NCBI GenBank assembly: GCA_013368445.1
Contig: JAACJO010000037.1
Coordinates: 62,001 to 126,000, forward strand
Reading direction: 5' to 3'
DNA from: Leucocoprinus leucothites
Taxonomy: Eukaryota > Basidiomycota > Agaricomycetes > Agaricales > Agaricaceae
DNA length: 64,000 bases
A program made the translations under genes and the position numbers. The notes beneath the pieces are model-generated. The model did not search any database. It was not told where the DNA came from and saw only the letters and a program-made list of their open reading frames with translations. Shown here in pieces: positions 34,474 to 47,594 of the stretch (position 1 is the first letter of the stretch; each line of letters starts with the position of its first letter).

Positions 34474-36612
34474 ATGTCTCATGCTATAATTGCTCCCCTT
34501 GGGGGCGGCGTTCAACCCCGGCTGGAGATCAACACCCTCGTTCACGATAACCGTCAATTCTCGCTTTACATCCAAGCTTTGAGTATGTATTATCCCTACA
34601 CTTCTTTGTGCCGCTTTTACTAACTTTGGTGGATAGCCAAAATGCAACAAGTCGACCAAGCACTGACACCTTCGTTCTTCCAAGTTGCTGGTATTCATGG
34701 GTTGCCGTTTGTTACGTATGACGGGGCAGTTGGACAAAATGGGTTTACTGCGAACCCGAATAATCAGTGGGCGGGGTATTGTACCCATGGATCAACTTTG
34801 TTCCCGACGTGGCATAGGCCGTATGTTATGCTCATCGAGGTCAGTTGTCATTGTATATGTTATAAGATGAAAATCTCACTTTACATATATAGCAAATCAT
34901 CAACCAACACGCACAACAAATCGCTGGGACATACACCACCTCTGATAAAAATGAGTGGATCGACGCCGCCACCAAATTGCGTCAACCGTATTGGGACTGG
35001 GCGCAACAGATCGTTCCCCCGCCTCAGGTGATTAGTATGAACCAGGTGGAGATTACAGCTCCGGATGGGTCGAGGAGGAATGTGACGAATCCGTTGATAA
35101 GGTACACGTTCCAGAGGATTGAAGCTGGGTATAACTTCCCGAGGCCGTATAACCGTTGGAAGACGACTTTGAGGCAACCGGATAGTACTGCTGCGAATGC
35201 GAAGGATAATGTGCCCAGGTTGATTAGGTGAGTTGAGGTTGTTGTTTTCCCAGTTATGGGATGAAGGACTGAGTGGCGTATGATTTTATTATTATTAGTA
35301 TTTTGCAGAATTCGCAGCGGGATGTGACAGCGGATACGTATACCACGCTCACGACGGTTCATGATTGGAGGCAATTCAGTAACCATGATCCGACTTTTGG
35401 AAACGGCAATAGTATCGAGTCTGTTCATGATAATATCCATGTTTTGGTTGGCGGGAATGGCGACATGTCGGATCCTTCGGTTGCTGGTGAGTCCAGATAT
35501 AAAATAATTGAGCGCTTTAAGTTAACTTGTCCTCGGCGTAGCGTTTGATCCGATCTTTTTCTTGCATCATGCGAACGTGGATAGGATGATCTCGCTCTGG
35601 TCCGCGCTTAATCCTGGTGTTTGGTTGACTGCCGGCAATGCTCAACTTGGAACGTACACGCTTGGGTATAACCAGTCTGTTGGTGCTTCGACTCGTGAGT
35701 GGCAGCCACTTGTTCAATCTGTGCGAGACGTGCTGATGTATTTTGAATAGCGTTGACGCCATTCTGGAAATCACAGAGTTCATTCTGGCTCTCGACTGAT
35801 GTGGTTGATATTAACGCATTGGGATACACCTACCCCGAATTCCAGAACGTCAACACTGCTGATCAAAACGCGCTGAAAACTGCTATCGGGCAATACGTTA
35901 ACGCCACCTACGGTCCTCAAAGTCCAGTTATGACTGGTAGACGGAGTGGTTCCTCTCGTCGTGACCTTGGTGACCTTTTCGGAAGACACGGTGGTAACAA
36001 GAGACGTCATCATGAATTGGCATCGCGTGTATTGGGTGGTGGCAGACTTGGACAAATGTTGGGTGATATTTTCGGTGGTCGTGGTGGAACCTACTCGGAC
36101 TGGAACGTTCGTGTCGAGTTTGACCGAATGGAAGTCGGGCGCAGCTTTTCGGTTATATTTTTCATGGATTCGGTACCCGAGGACCCACAGGAGTGGTTGA
36201 CGTGCGACCAGTTTGTGGGTGCTCATCATGCGTTTGTGCGTGGAACGGATTCATGTGAGGCGTGTGCGAATGGGATGAAGACGAGGGAGGAAGGGTTTGT
36301 GTCGTTGAATCATCATATTGCGGATAAGTCGGATTTGTTGAGCTTTGCGGCGGATTTGGTTGCGCCTTTGTTGGGCAAGAAGTTGCAGTGGCGTGTGCTT
36401 AGCGTGAGTTATTGGTTTTTTTTCTTATGGTTTGAGAGGAGGATGGCTGATGTTTTGATTAGACGGATGGAAAAGTGATTGATCTCAAGTCTTTGCAAGT
36501 GACCGTTCTAGAGGTGCCGCTCCATCTTTCGCCGGGAGCCTACTTGCCCACGGTTGGAAAAGTTGTGTCTTGGCAGAATATTACCCAAGGACGCAACGGG
36601 GGATCTTACTAA
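34474..36612 (+). CDS. Tyrosinase (polyphenol oxidase), copy 2
   Basis: Paralog of 30037-32178 with the same intron positions. The start is [20 protein letters not shown]. Cu[20 protein letters not shown]. Cu[17 protein letters not shown] and [15 protein letters not shown]. The linker between core and lid is longer and far more basic/Gly-rich than in copy 1 ([35 protein letters not shown]), so the two proenzymes would be processed differently. The lid has [30 protein letters not shown] and CEAC (CxxC). Ends GRNGGSY at 36612. All copper ligands and frames are intact, so it should be active after maturation. Confidence 0.93.
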
Positions 36613-36861
36613 ATTTTTCTGGGTTTTCGATGCTTGTTTTGGGATGATAGAAATGGACTGCTAAAATCGGTATCGTAATCGTGATATTTTGCTTCTACTA
36701 TTTTTCTTTTTCTTTTGTGATTCGAAGTCGGACTCGAACTAGTACTATCGTTTGTTAAATACCACCCTCGCTATATGACGTTCATTTTGTTGAAAGTGTG
36801 TTTGCAGTGGCGCTGGTGGCGTCTTTCAAAAGTTTTTGACAGAGGTATGGTTCCATACCAA

Positions 36862-37867
36862 CTATTCTACAAAGGATGTAGTGGTCTTGATTTCAAAAGT
36901 GCCGTCTGGAAAAGGAACAAGACCGAGAAAAATATAGTGTTGTCGGAGATAGTCAATCCGACAAAGAGGCTGATCAGTTCTAAATCCGTCAGCCCGAGCT
37001 CTAGCCCTCGACGCCTGATCAACACTCTCGCGGTCTCGATCCGAAAGTGCATCATTCCAATAATCATATAGTGTAATTGGACGATGCAAGTCCCAGTACA
37101 ATTGTTCAAGTACGTCCCCGACTGTAACGCCTTGAGGTGTCGTTTGCGGTGTTATGGTGATGTACCAAGGAAGGAGACGGTGCCAGAGGCGAAGCTGGTA
37201 TCGGGATTGGGAAGAGGAAGAGGTGGCGAAGGGATGAAGATCGATGTGGGTGGGAGGGCGGTGGAAGTTGGGGAGGTAGAGTTGAGGGTCCATGTGCGGA
37301 GAAAAGCGGAGATTGTATCGGATGGGAGGATAGGCGTTTGTCTTCTTGAAGCGGAGAAGAGGGTCGAGATGAACTAAGTAGGTAATGAACGTGGCTTGTA
37401 TGATTTGGGGGTGGTTGGTGGTGGGTGGAGATTAGGACGTACTTTTGGTGGTGGAAGAGAAGAGGAGTTTGAGTGGACAGCTTGGTCTAGGTTTATCTGG
37501 ATAGGTTCGACGCCAGTGGTCTGGTCTTGGATAGATGTTATTCGGACCTGGAGGTCCGCGGGTATAGTGTGCATGCGAGGAAACATTAGACTCGTTGTAT
37601 TTGTCGTTGTCGTCATCGTCTTTGTCGTTGTCGTCATCGTCATCGTCGTAATCTAGAGGAATGACAGGTCCCTGAGCGAGTAGATGTGGTAGTGGCCGGG
37701 TGGCAGGAGGGAAGCGCGGAGTGTGGCCTGGTGGCGCATAGTAATACGGTGTTGGAGGGTGAAAGGTAAAGCTCTCAGACGCCCAGTTGCCCTGTGGGGT
37801 ATATCTGCCAGGTGTTAGTATATCTCAATAGCAAGGGATTGAAGACGCACAAATAGGGGGCTGACAT
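36862..37867 (-). CDS. DUF6699 domain protein
   Basis: Unknown function; DUF6699 is a fungal family seen mostly in basidiomycetes. Model: ATG at 37867 (MSAPYL), short intron, then TPQGNWASESFTFHPPTPYY, a proline-rich stretch, an acidic run DYDDDDDDNDKDDDD, a second intron (about 37374-37437), then the domain: VHLDPLLRFKKTNAYPPIRY, LYLPNFHRPPTH, LLPWYITITPQ, GVTVGDVLEQLYWDL, YDYWNDALSDRDR, IDYLRQHYIFLGL and PDGTFEIKTT, ending at 36862. GVTVGDVL and the final FLGL...FE are the family's typical landmarks. It lies head to head with RTC1, start codons only 48 bases apart. Confidence 0.8.
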
Positions 37868-37900
37868 GGGAGAAGGATAAGATGAAATACAGCAGCGGTC

Positions 37901-37908
37901 TATTTATA
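37901..37908 (-). promoter_or_regulatory. TATA box of the DUF6699 gene
   Basis: TATAAATA on the minus strand, 34 bases upstream of the ATG at 37867 and inside the 48-base gap to the divergent RTC1 start. Confidence 0.5.
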
Positions 37909-37915
37909 GCGAGTG

Positions 37916-40900
37916 ATGGAACTCTTCGATGACCAACGCACTCATCCGCCAAAAGGCCTCTCCCGCTCTTTCCGGCTTCCCAAAGTTACGCTTCCAGGCG
38001 GAGGATTTATATCTAAAGGAGAGGATGGACGGGTGGCGGTTGCTGGTAGAGAATGTGAGCTCGAAAAAATCACGGGAATGCATGGATTGACTGACAGTTT
38101 TTTTCTGTTTGCCTAGCGCTTAGGATTTTGCGGGTGTCTGATACGCAGGCGGGTTCGAGGGGTGGTGCTTCGAAGATTGAGTCGACGAGGAATTTGTGGG
38201 AGGGAAGTGGATTGAAGATTGATTGTGCGAGTACGGATGTTGCTTGGGCGTACGGAGGTCTGTCACTTCTCTGCTTTTTTTGCTGCTCATCTGTTCATCT
38301 GGTGTAGTGTTCAACAACAAGATTTTGACTAGTGCGCGTAATGGCGAGCTTATCATGTGGGATATGGCAAAGAATGGTCACACCAAGTTTGGTGAGCCCC
38401 CCTTTCTTTTTGGTAGGAAGCTTGACCTGACCGATGTTTAGAGCGTAGAACAAAGGAACATCTTCGTTCAATTCATACGATGAGTGTGTCGCGCGTTGTG
38501 CACCATTACTGTATGACTGGTTCTGCTGATGGCGATTTTCGTGTTTGGGTCTGTCTTACCCTTGTTCTATCAGTTGAGTGAAGCTCATCTAGCTACAGGA
38601 TCTTCGAGACATTCAATCGTCTGTCATGCGCGTACACAATCCATCTGCTATCAGACGTGTCATCTTTTCTCCATGTCTCTGGAATCCTCTCTTCGTCCTC
38701 GTCGGCATGGACAATGGGACCTTGCACAGGTATGTAAATCTTTATTCTTCACTCGTTGGAATCGTATCGAATGAACATGTGTAGATGGGATCTCAAAATG
38801 GGCCAGCGTGGTCTATTGGATCGTTTGCCCGTCGCTCATACTGCACCTATCACTTCTATTGATTGGTACAGCGGTACGGAACAACAACACTCGACACAAG
38901 CCATATCGTTCTCGGGCCAACAAGGCCCTGATGATTATACCGGAAACACTCTTGGATGGGTTGCCAGTGCTGGCTTAGATCGCTGCGTCAAGGTATGTGT
39001 GTATGCATCTTCCCACTACCACCCTCCTAATCTCAGTCTCGGATAACCAGATCTGGGACCTCACAGGTCCAGAAGCAGTCTCCCACATGCCCAACAAGCC
39101 AACCCACACTCTACACCCTTCATACCCCATCCGTCGTATCCTCTGGCGACCCAATTACGAATGCGAACTCGCCGTCGTCTCTCATGCTGATTTTACAGTA
39201 TCGTCTCATGTCGATCATCATTTGCATACGCATCAGCATCCTGGGTCGCCGGGCAGCTCGGGATTATCAAGTGGGTTGCAGAGTAGAGCTGGGAGTGGGT
39301 TAGGGCTTGATTCGGTGTTGAAGAGTATTGGTGAGCTAAAGTTGATGCGGGGGGAGGTGCCGAAAGCGCTGTCGTCGTCGGCTTCGTTGGCGGAACAACA
39401 GCAGCAACAGCAACAGGTGGTAGTGGTGAATGGGGTGAATTCGGTGTTGACGGATGCGGTGGAGATTTGGGATGTGAGAAGGAGTTGGGTGCCAAAGTGG
39501 GGTGTTTCAGGTACTTCTGTTGAGGGTGGTGTTACAGGTGAGGCAACTCCTTGTCGACTTGAGTAGGGAGAGATACTAATGAGAATATGTGGAAAGATGT
39601 TGAGTTTGCGGATCCGTATACTCTTTTGGCGCAGAATACGAATGGGACGTTTACTAGGCTTGATATGAGGGATATGTCTAGACCACTGGATGCTATCTCA
39701 AGAACGGCGACGACGTGGACGCCGAGTGGGGCTCTTGCGTTTGTAACGGATAATGCACCCCGATGGGAGGTGCCTTACGATGATATGTAAGTATCCATTA
39801 CACTCTCCCCTATTAGTATTCTAATACTCATTGTACACGTATAGACATCCTTCGAAATTGAACAATCAAGAACTGATGACTCTAATGAAACACCCTCCAC
39901 CGATCAAACATATTGGAGATCGTCCGTTTAGACCGAAAACGCAGAAAGTGGGAGCGTTTAATTCGGTACAGAGTCAGTTTGAGGGAGAGGTGTTTGTTAA
40001 GCTGGCAAAGGAGTATGTGATTGAGGGAGATGATCCTGCGGGGTTGTGTATGAAGAATATGCAGGTTCGTTGTGTCTGTCTCTATTACTCAGTTGTTGTA
40101 AAACTAATTAGTTGTATAATGTAGGCTGTTATGAATGTTGGGAAACCGCATGTAGCGCAACTTTGGTTGTTGATGGCTACGAGTTTAGAGAAACGAGAGA
40201 CCCGGAGTATGTTGCCTACGCCACCAAGGTCGCCGAGGATGGCGCGTGTGGCTTCGTTGGGGAATATTGCGGCTGCTGCTGCGAGACAACAACAGCACGC
40301 TCATCATCATCATCCTCATCGGCCGCACCATGTTAATGTGTCGACTCCGACTTCCCTACCGACTCCAGGCTCGGGAGTAGCTGCGAATTATTCGTTTCCT
40401 TCTACTACTACGCCTACTTCTGCTGCTGCGAGTGCGAGTCATAGTCGCTCTCCTGAGCTATCTCGACCTCCGGTATCGGCAGCTGCGATACGCGGTAGCC
40501 CATCGTATCATTTCCCTTCTACACCCAATTCGTCATCCTCTGCAGCTGCGAAATATAGGAGTCCTTCGACGTCAAAGAGGCATACACCTGCTTCGTCAAA
40601 TTCGTCTTCGCCTTTGCATTTGTCGACGCCGTTACCGGCTGTTCAAGAGGGTGGTAGTAATAGTAATGGAGCGATGACAACGCCGAGGAGAGGAGTGCAG
40701 TCGGCATATTTGGGGAGGAGGGAGAGCATTGATTCTGGAGTGTCGAGAAGAGGAGGGAGTATGTTGAGGAGACAATCGGTTTCTGTGCATCGGCAGCATC
40801 GTCAGCATCCAGGGCAGAGTGCGAGTCCGGTGGAGAGGGATAGAGAGAGGAGTGTGAGTGTGAGTGTGAAGTATGCTGGGGAGGGTGTGTTGAGTGATAG

Positions 40901-42662
40901 TGATTCTGAGGAGGAGGAGGGTGGGGAGGGGAGCACGGGGAAGTGGAGGATCCGGAGACGGATGATGAGAGGGATGATGATGATGATGATACTGTTGGGA
41001 TTGGAGGTATTGGTGCTGAGGGTGGGTCGGGGGGTGTGTTTTCGGATGGGGAAGAGGGGAATGTGCTAGGGTTGGGCAATTTGCAGAAGTCGCTTAGTCC
41101 ATTGGCGAGGTTTCAGGAGAGGGAGAGGGAGAGGAGGAGGTGGATAACTACACCTAATACTACCACGGTGACGACGCCGATGGAAGGAGTGAGGACCCGG
41201 AAAGATGGGTATTTATCGTCGAGTTCGGCTTCGCCTGGGTCGACTGATACGGAGGATGAGGGTGAAGATACAGAGTCGTTGTTTAGGAGAGGAGGGAGTA
41301 AGGGTGGGAGGAGGATGTCAATGGGGAGTGATGGGAGGGTGAAGCACAGGAGTAGGAATTCGACGTTGGCTTCATTGCCTGCTAATGCTCATGTTCACGC
41401 GCAAAGGCAAGCTCCGACGTTGTCATTGAAACATGGGAGTCAGAGTAGTACGCGGACAATTATGGCTATTGAAACAGGCGAACAGACCTCGGGTTTGGGA
41501 GGGGATGAGAGGAGAGATGAGGATGGTGCGACTGCTACTGCTGGACCGGCGACGGCGAGTACGAGTCGACATCGAGGGGGTAGTGCGAAACCGTCGCTTG
41601 TGAAGGAGAAGCAGCAGGCGCATCATAGTTATGAGCATGAGAATCATCATCATCTTTTAGAAGTGATGAAAGCGGAGAGGGTGACGAAGAGGAGAGAGGA
41701 GATTGTGAAAGTGCAGGAGGAGAGGATGGGGGGTTATGTTTGGGAGGTGGTGAGGGTGGGGTTTGAAGAGTTGCTTGTGGTGGTGAGTTTGATTTACTTT
41801 TTGGTGTGTGAGGGTTGATTGGATTTTAATGGTGTTGTTGTGCTATGATAGGGTGATGTGCAGACTGCGGCTACAATGGCGGTTGTTGCGCCGAGAGAGC
41901 TGGGGTTGTCGACGAAGAGGAGGCTGCATATTTTTGATACGTATATTGGTGAGTTTCTGCGTATTGCTGGCCGGTTGGTTATTGACTTGGTGCCGAAGAT
42001 CAACTGTTTAGGTGTCAGCTTTACACCACTGCGGCATATTTCCGTAAACATTCGCAGGTGCAGCAGATTAAGAATATGACGCTTGTGAGTTTTAATCTCT
42101 ATTAAAGGGGGATTTTTTTTGGTGACGACAGTTCTGACGTATTTGTGCGTGTGCGTTAGCTTGATACGACGATATACACGCTTTGTGGAGGGTGTAAGAA
42201 GCCGATTGTGAAGCCTACAGGACATTCGTTGGATAATCCTGTGAAGAGGCCGACGTATAGTTATTGCCTGAAGTGTAAAGCTCCGACAGTGAGGTGTACG
42301 ATTTGGTGAGTGTTCAAAAGTCGCAGTTGGTGACTGGAAGTTGATGAGTCGACTATAGTCGGCTTCCGGTTCGAAATATGTTGTTCCAGTGTTCGATATG
42401 TCATCATGGAGGGCACCAGTCTTGTTACCGGCAGTATTACCTTAATCAGCCGATGGTGGATATTCCGCCTGTGTCATTGGACCAGCAGCGTGGACGGTCA
42501 GCTACGAGGACTCCGTCGACGGATCCGCCGAGTGGTGGTAGTAGTAGTTCGTATTCACCTGCGAGTCCTGGTGTGCAGACGAAACTTGGTGGAAGAGCTG
42601 AGCTTGCGGGACATCCATGTGCGGCGGGGTGTGGGCATTATTGTTGGGCGACTTTGAAATGA
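37916..42662 (+). CDS. RTC1: RTC1/WDR24 homolog, SEA (GATOR2) complex WD40-RING protein
   Basis: Subunit of the vacuole/lysosome-associated SEACAT/GATOR2 complex, which activates TORC1 on amino acid supply. N-terminal WD40 propeller: LPKVTLPGGGFISKG, FNNKILTSARNGELIMWDM, MTGSADGDFRVW, DLRDIQSSVMRVHNPSAIR, WDLKMGQRGLLDRLPVAHT, SAGLDRCVK and IWDL, PIRRILWRPNYECELAVVS, EIWDVRRSWVPKWGVSG. Then the helical region YVIEGDDPAGLCMKNM, a long Ser/His/acidic linker (about 40250-41750), LYTTAAYFRKHSQVQQIKNM, and a C-terminal zinc/RING module: LCGGCKKP, YCLKCKAP, CTICRLP, FQCSICHHGGHQSCY, HPCAAGCGHYCW. Many introns. In the linker the frame must change between about 40910 and 40960 (SDSDSEEEEGG to DPETDDERDDDD) in a G-rich run with no plausible intron; an assembly indel is likely because both flanks look functional. 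Confidence 0.9.
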
Positions 42663-42761
42663 AATGTGAAGTAGTCATGTCATTTGTTTATGTGAGCATA
42701 ATATTACATGGGAATCATAATTTGGGGTATCAAGGTCGGAAGACGATATGTAGAGTACACG

Positions 42762-43589
42762 TCAGCTTCCTGTGGTTCTTTTGTCAGTGTTGTTGAATGA
42801 GCAATGGAATGGGATGGACGAACGAAGGAGGCGTAGGCGGTAACGACAGACCTCCCACAATTGGTCACAGCCGAATTTGTCGTCGTCTGGTAGTTTTTCT
42901 CCTGGTCGGAAGTTGGAGTGACATTGACAGTCGTGTCGGATTGTCTGGTCAAAGTCGATAATGCGAATGTCGCCGTTTCTTTCGAGGACGTTTCGTTCGG
43001 CAAAGTCTCCGTGGATGAGACCTTGTTTGTGGATCTCTCCGAGTTTTTGAAGGATGCGGAGGCTTGAGACAAGATTGTTAGTGGTGGGGGAGGGGTAGGA
43101 TGGAGGATGGAAGACTCACCGAAGGTCTACGGGTAGACGATCGAATGGACGTCGGAGGCATTCTCCCCAATATTCTAGGACGAGGCAGCCGACTGTTTGG
43201 CCGTCGTTCATGGTGCCGACGTATAGACCATAGCAATATGGAATGGCTGCGCCCTGGAGGGAACTCAACACGCCGGCGTAGATGTTGGCTTCTTCCACAA
43301 GGTCCTCGATGAGGTCGTCTCGCATAGCAAACTTGAGGGCAACTGGCGTAGTGGTGGCAGCGGAACCAGTCGACCGGAGAAAGTGTGCGCGAAAAACCGG
43401 AGAGTCGGAGTAGTAGTCAGCGTTTGTCTTCGGGTCGACACTCACTGTCAAGGGCTTGTCATTAAGATTATTGAGGATTTTAGTGGGGGCTGCTGAGTCG
43501 GCAGTAGTGGTGAGTATAGGTGCTAGTGTACACTCGGGTGTGTTCCAGCCAGGCCAGCTTGTAGGGAATTGGACACGGAGGAAAGCCAT
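42762..43589 (-). CDS. Small protein kinase-like protein
   Basis: Fungal kinase-fold protein of about 260 residues. The start is MAFLRVQFPTSWPGWNTPE at 43589 (an in-frame upstream ATG exists at 43661). Visible: ALKFAMRDDLIEDLVEEANIY with the likely ATP-binding Lys and helix-C Glu; IPYCYGLYVG and CLVLEYWGE (hinge); then after an intron LRILQKLGEIHKQGLIHGDF with AERNVLER, and DIRIIDFDQT. The catalytic loop is HGDFAERN rather than HRDLKPEN and the metal motif is DFD rather than DFG, as in the fungal-specific kinase-like proteins. No activation segment or C-lobe of usual size. Could be an active atypical kinase or a pseudokinase. It ends 100 bases from RTC1, tail to tail. Confidence 0.75.
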
Positions 43590-43661
43590 GCTGGTGCAGC
43601 TGGAATGTTTGAATTTGCAAGGCGACGTCAGTGGATCATTTATAAATGGAGTTTCCATCAT

Positions 43662-45936
43662 CTAAAAACGGGGTGGGGCGAGAACAACGTTATTTATGGC
43701 ATCAAGTGGAAAGTGATCTTGTTGATTTTTCCATGGACGCACGTGGCCGTTATCCTTTTCAGATCGTCCACTGCGATTTTTGAACGTCGGCATCGCTTAT
43801 GGCAGTTTCTGTCATCGATAAGCCAGCGAGGCATTACTTCATTTCACCGTCCATCAGACTTGGTGACTTCATGTCCCTTCCTATGCTCAAGCTTTCAATT
43901 CTACCCTTCAGTACGATGTCTTCTCAGATGGAGCTGGACCCTTGTACCCGAGCACGCCGTCTCCAATGTGCGAGTTTAACTGGCGGTTTGGCTTCAGGAG
44001 CCTGACTGGGTGTTTTTGGGGTGGTGATTGAGTAGCGCGGTGTTCCCGAAATGAAGTATAACAGCGGCTTGAAGCACACCCCGGCTCGGGCTTCTTCTCA
44101 TATCCTCACACGACTCTTGAACGTCACTCGACTTTTTGAGCGAATGGTACCGTTTTCTTGGTTCTTGCGAGCGCTAATTGCTTGATGGATGGTTAGGCTC
44201 CTTAACGTCCGTGCGCTGTCACCGGAAAGTTCGCAATTAAGGTCCTCTTTTTACAACCGTGTTTGTCGCATCTCATGAACGTAGGAAAATCTTCCGGTTA
44301 CTCTGCAGGTCAATTGGCGATTGGTGTTACCATTCCTCTGCGACAGTTTTCAGTACCTCTGATAAGAACCATGACGCATCTGAACGATAGCTAGAATGAC
44401 TGGACCGGCTTCCTTGGACCTTCCTTCCAGTCGGGATACTCTCTAAATGACAGGGTTTCACCCACTCGTGACCATTCTACATCCGAGCTTTTCTCCCCAG
44501 CGAAAGTAGCGGCCGCTTGCAATCCCGGATCGCTCTCAAATCAACATATATAGAAACTCATTCCGTGGTCATGGTAGATTTACTCGGGCGTTGACGGTAC
44601 TGTCGGATAAGACGCCCCGCAATTGGCTTTGCCGTTTTTCAATCTCATCCTGACAGCGGGCTGAAACGACTGAGGCAGACTTCTCTGGACCGCCTCATTC
44701 GAAGTCCAACAAAAGTTCGAGCCACTCTAAGTCCCTTCTTCTGTCCCTGAGACGTTGCCGCCACTTGTGTTTTCTGAATTCCTTCCAAGTTAACATCAAC
44801 GGAAGTTCGTACCATGACTGTGTACAGTGTGCTTTATTCAGAACCGTTGATGCCAAATTCTCACATTGTTATTTTCAGCGCTATGCCGAAGGTTAATGTG
44901 GCCAATCAATTTGTAATTCGTACACTGCAATCCCAGGATCTAGTGTCATGCTTTATTGCCATGATAGAGGAAATGTTTCGATGGATCTAGATCTAATTAC
45001 TCGTTCTTCCGCGAGAGGATTCGAAGTCGACACGGAGACACCGTGAAATTGGGTGTTTCCTCATGTGATAGATGACACATTTCTCGTTTCTGATTGCTCT
45101 GGTTCTAGACTCAGGCAGCGAGGTCATCTCTCACAAGTGCTTTTGGGTCGTGTGCTCGCTGACGGTAGAAGTAGTATTGTTCCTCGACTCGAGCACCAAT
45201 TTGCTGGGAGGCGTTCCATACTCTCTCGGCCGACAAACTTACTTTTATAAGTCCCGGATATACTTACGAGGCATCGGTCTTTTCAAACTCATTTCTCCGG
45301 AGATGAAACGAATCGGGAGAAAGGGAGCACTTACTACTGTTATATAACCCTAAATTCCTTCCCCGACAGCCAATACCAGTCAACAGCATGCCAAGTTTTG
45401 GCTCTGACTCGGAGATTGGTTGAAGACCTGGATTACGTTAGAAAGCACTGTGAGTGATAACGATATCGGCGAAGCGCTCACTTTCCAGACTCAGCGGAAA
45501 TCTCTGCGACGGTATACGGCGTGGATATTATGATATCATCCTTCCCACTCTTCATTAACCACTGTGGGAACTAGGGAGAAAAAAAGCAGTGTTGCCTATG
45601 TGAAACCCACAGGGCGGTAAAGCTCACTCGTGTCCCGACCTGTCTGTTTAACGGTGGCTGAATAATGATGAAATTGAGCAGGATACTTACCTTGGCAGAC
45701 TTGTATCATCTCGCCGGTATTGGCCTTCTACCATGATGATACGGCTTGCTCATAAGTGTTTGATCTCATGACAATCTGATATTTGACATAAATCTCTGTT
45801 CACCTCACATAGATACAATTCACTTATGTCTACGACATCTGTCATTTGTCATGATCCCTCTCTCTCTGTGCCATCGCTTTGTTGAGCCTCTCTCGTTCTG
45901 AGGCTGGATGAAATCCTCCTCTCTCCCTCGTCTGCC
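43662..45936. other. Intergenic region, nothing identified
   Basis: About 2.3 kb with short open frames only, no splice-supported exon chain, no repeat partner in the window and no tRNA-like fold noticed. Confidence 0.5.
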
Positions 45937-47069
45937 ATGCCCTCCAGTGACCTTGCCTTTTCGCTCGTTTGGGCCCAGCTAGTTGCGAATTTCTGCGAGA
46001 CGCTGTTTTACGGAATCTACCTCGTCACATTCTGCTATTGCATCCCGACTCTGTTCATGAAAGGCACCAAAGCCGAGGAGAGATGGCTTCAGCCTTATGA
46101 AATCCACTGGGTCATGGTAGGCATTGCCTGTACCTTGTTTGTGGTTTGTGCATTCGATGTTTTCATTGGATTTGCGCATAACATGGGCGTTCTCTCTACG
46201 GCAAACGATCCAATTAAAGCGTTTTTGACCGTCCCGAGCTGGATTAATACCGCCAGAGTGAGTGTTTCGAGAATTAATTCTTCAAGACTGGATGTACTAA
46301 ATCAGCTCCTTTGCCGGAAAAGACTATAAATCAGATCGTGGTTCTGGCCGTTGGTGATTTTCTTTTGGTATGGACCATTGACCACCGAATGACAACGCTC
46401 AGCCTTTTGACTACCTTGGGCAGATTTACCGATGTTGGATTGTGTTCAGCCGGCGCCGCTGGGTTATCGTGCCGTCCTCCCTCTTATACATTGGTTCAAT
46501 TTCAGTCGCCTGTAGGCTGATTGCATACAAGGCTTCTATCCAAACAAACGAAGACAGACCAAATATTAATCATTGGTGGTCCGCCTTATTTGCCATCACG
46601 GCAATGCAAAACATTCTGTCTGCAGGTGGTTCATTTTTTCAATGAACAGATACAAAGTCTTACAAAGATAATAGGCCTTCTGATATGGCGCATTTGGAGC
46701 GTTGAGAGACAGATAGAAAAGAACTTGGGAGAATATGGCTCGAGACACCCTCGCCGTCTCACTAAAGTCATCCGAGTTATTGCAGAGTCCGGTGCAATTT
46801 ATACTGCAATCATCATCGCGTGTGCATTTTTGGTTGCACTGAAGACGAACCTTGCTTACCTGACGATGGCTGTGGTTAGTATGCTCCCTAATCTCAAATA
46901 GTGGACCTTCGTCATTAACTCTATAAAAATACAGGCCGTCCAGTCAGAAGGAATAGCATTCAATGTTATTATTGCACGTTGCTCGGCAAGGCGCGAGCAA
47001 CAATTTGCCTCATATGATCGCACTGAGCGATCAATCCGGTTTGCTCACGCCGAAGACACGATCCTGTGA
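45937..47069 (+). CDS. Polytopic membrane protein, second family, copy A
   Basis: Unnamed membrane protein family common in Agaricomycetes; function unknown and distinct from the DUF6534 array. The start is MPSSDLAFSLVWAQLVANF, then CETLFYGIYLVTFCYCIPTL (helix 1), HWVMVGIACTLFVVCAFDVF (helix 2), SWINTAR, a short exon TINQIVVLAVGDFLL (helix 3), IYRCWIVFSRRRWVIVPS, LYIGSISVACRLIAY (helix 4), HWWSALFAITAMQNILSA (helix 5), LLIWRIWSVERQIEKNL, VIRVIAESGAIYTAIIIACA (helix 6), and GIAFNVIIARCSARREQQFA ending with a TGA at 47067. Six exons, GT-AG introns, frame continuous. Probably functional. Confidence 0.8.
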
Positions 47070-47594
47070 GGCGATTGATCTTGAGGAAGAAGATAAAGTC
47101 CCACTAAGGATCTTGCAAATGAGTGGTTCACTGGCACACAGTTCCATATACTAGACTAGGATGAGTCATTAAAGTGGTAGATTAAGTGCATCATCATATA
47201 TATTATCAGCTACAGGGTAATATCAAGTAAATTAGGCCTTGGCTGTGAGTTCTTGCCATTCGTGTGCGAGCGCTGGGGACTTTTAGGTGACTCCGACGCA
47301 TTATATGATTTCAAGATGGGCTTTAAATGTCTTTACAATTCTCCATAGATTGAGTTCGTGCAGTGTGTATTCCATGGCCTTTGGAAATGCTCGTGTAATC
47401 AACGTAAACTCCGGACCAATTCAAGCTGCGAGGCGAAGGCCTATTAATATCATGATCCCTATTTGTTATCTGGGCGCGAATCTCCTTGATGATGCCCACT
47501 AATAAATTGACTCCTACCCTTTTATCAAACCTCCCAGTTTCAGGTTGTTGACCAGTTGCCACCCCTTCCTTTTCCTGAGACCACTCGGTATTGC

